A stretch of DNA of 64,000 nt. Origin: Rhynochetos jubatus (taxonomy: Eukaryota > Chordata > Aves > Eurypygiformes > Rhynochetidae). Shown piece by piece: positions 62,546 through 64,000 of the stretch (position 1 is its first letter; each line of letters opens with the position of its first letter). The position numbers and the translations under genes were made by a program. The stretch lies in the NCBI GenBank assembly GCA_027574665.1, contig CM050656.1, positions 7,763,501-7,827,500 on the forward strand. Direction: 5' to 3'. Under the pieces are notes generated by a model, which was not told the DNA's origin, made no database searches, and saw only the letters and a list, made by a program, of their open reading frames with translations.

Positions 62546-64000
62546 TCTTCTTTATTTCCATCTTTCTTTAGAACTCTGACTCCAAGGAGCTATTTGCTTT
62601 GCATTTGACTTTGCCCACGGGAGATCTGCTTTTCGCTTCAGTAGGTGTAGATCAGTCCCTGTCACTGCCTGGCATGAAGCTAGGAGGCTTCCCGTGTGTG
62701 TGTATGTGGAGGGGCACCCGAGAAACAGCGATTTTCCCTTCTATCCTTTGTGATTAAAGGGGAGATGTTTATAAATATGCGATTTTTATTTGGGGGTTTG
62801 TTAAGGATGTGGTGTTCTGAATCAATATGTCTATTTTAACATTACTCGCTCTACTACAGATAGTACTGCCAAGTGACTGCAGCCTTTGACAGAGCCCAGC
62901 AGAAACCACTAGTGCTGGGATGGTGTGGTGCTCGGTCTATGCTCAAGAGCCACAGAACAAAGTGGCATGGGAACAAAACTCTTTATGTTTTGGTTAATTG
63001 ATTATATTAATAATTTTTTCAAAAAATAATTAGTAGAGGGTAACCCCCTGAAAGTGTTCAAGGAACTGCCAGTCTCTTTCAAGGCAGCGTTTATCCCAAT
63101 AACAAATAAATAAAAAAATCTGTGATTTTCAAACTTTCCTTTCCCTGAATTTGCTGTCTCCCTTTTTCTCTCTTGCTTTCCTCCCCTTCCTGCTGTTTCT
63201 GCTACACAACGGTTTGTGTTTTGTGGTGTGTTGGGTTTTTTTTTTTTTTTAATTCCTGGTTTAACATTTCGTTTCCGCATGATGTTGCCTTTCTGTTTAG
63301 GAAATCTGAAGCAGTATTCCACAGCTGCAAAGTTACTACTGTCTTGAGGCTGACACAGAAACAGAGAGCTATAGTCTGTTTAAATGGAGATTAAAATTTT
63401 ATGTAGCAATTAATGGTTAACTGGGGGTAAATGATCCAAAATTACCCAGCAGGGTCTTTGTTGAACAGAAACACTGCTTAATGTCCCTTGTTTACTAACA
63501 ATCTGATGATGAGTGAGAAGACAGGTCTACATAGAAGCTCGGATGTGCTGCTTCGGTACAGTGGCAAGACGAAGGGTATTGCAAGGTGCCCTGGACACAG
63601 ATTTACTCTCCTTACTGCACCATGCTAATCTGTGACCACCCACTGAATACAGTTGACCACTGGGAAGTGCTTAACCTTCCAGCTCAATAGGGACCTAATA
63701 AAGCTGTGATAGATGCAATACAATGCAGCCCTCTAAAAGTCAGCTCCCTGACTTCTGGACACTGCATAAAATGTATGAAGACCCACACATCTCTGTACCA
63801 GTTTGATCACTCAGGAAAATCACCTTCCTGTTCTCAAAAGTACGTCCATTCACATTGTGGTCATCAAAAGCAATGCTGGTACTAGTTTAAAGCTGGGAGG
63901 TTGGGAATGGACTCCCAGTTTGGGTAAAAAATTCTTTTGGCCATCCTTGTCTTTTGGTGTCAGGGTGAGCAGGAGAAGTCCAGAGCCTGCATCTTGGTGC
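62546..64000. other. Noncoding stretch to window end
   Basis: No gene is supported. It includes a T15 run at 63236-63250. The 106-codon minus-strand frame at 63002-63322 is lysine-rich because it reads through the T run, and is not a gene. Confidence 0.6.

Noticed and set aside
63002-63322. 106-codon lysine-rich minus-strand ORF
   Set aside because: The frame is open because it reads through the T15 run at 63236-63250.
1-64000. Search for LTR retrovirus structure, CRISPR arrays, rRNA and bacterial operons
   Set aside because: No paired long terminal repeats, primer-binding site, regular spaced repeats, rRNA wording or packed gene arrays were seen.

Overview
The window looks like bird nuclear DNA from a gene-poor, AT-rich region, either intergenic or inside a very large intron. 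The main evidence is a set of CR1 LINE copies with the 3' ends typical of avian genomes. These lie at about 2558-2700, 3797-4375, 16785-17065, 19895-20097 and 57628-58455. Weaker pieces lie at 27497-27600, 52915-52985 and 56113-56190. A decayed CR1 ORF2 coding fragment lies at 11237-11400. Several older repeats resemble the L3/MIR-like tails shared by amniotes (about 17130-17290, 20695-20850, 32345-32475, 58790-58930, 62465-62545). A/C-rich tracts of the form A(n)CCCAACC at 811-868, 17656-17700 and 53987-54010 also fit a bird.

I found no gene that I can support. The open reading frames are short (longest 174 codons), many overlap on both strands, and none gives a protein I recognise except the CR1 fragment. 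I saw no rRNA, CRISPR array or CpG island, and no bacterial-type operon structure. No tRNA was noticed, but no systematic search was possible.

Layout: 1-4400 is noncoding with two CR1 copies. 4400-16780 is AT-rich single-copy-looking DNA with a CR1 ORF2 relic, a C-rich tract and a possible conserved noncoding element. 16785-20850 is the most repeat-dense stretch (CR1, two ancient LINE tails, young-looking CR1). 20850-32340 is unique-looking, with a purine-rich tandem repeat, a possible old repeat at 24780-25420 and a C13 run. 32345-52900 is a long single-copy-looking stretch with the longest ORF (34760-35284), an exon-like ORF on the minus strand (39027-39338) and a 26-base G run at 47408-47433. 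52900-64000 holds an unidentified minus-strand ORF pair (55032-55590), a large antisense CR1 and two old repeat tails.

No new biological system was found. The items most worth a search are the ORF regions at 55032-55590, 39027-39338 and 34760-35284, the G26 tract, and the three possible conserved noncoding blocks. All repeat names come from recognising consensus wording by eye, so boundaries are approximate.
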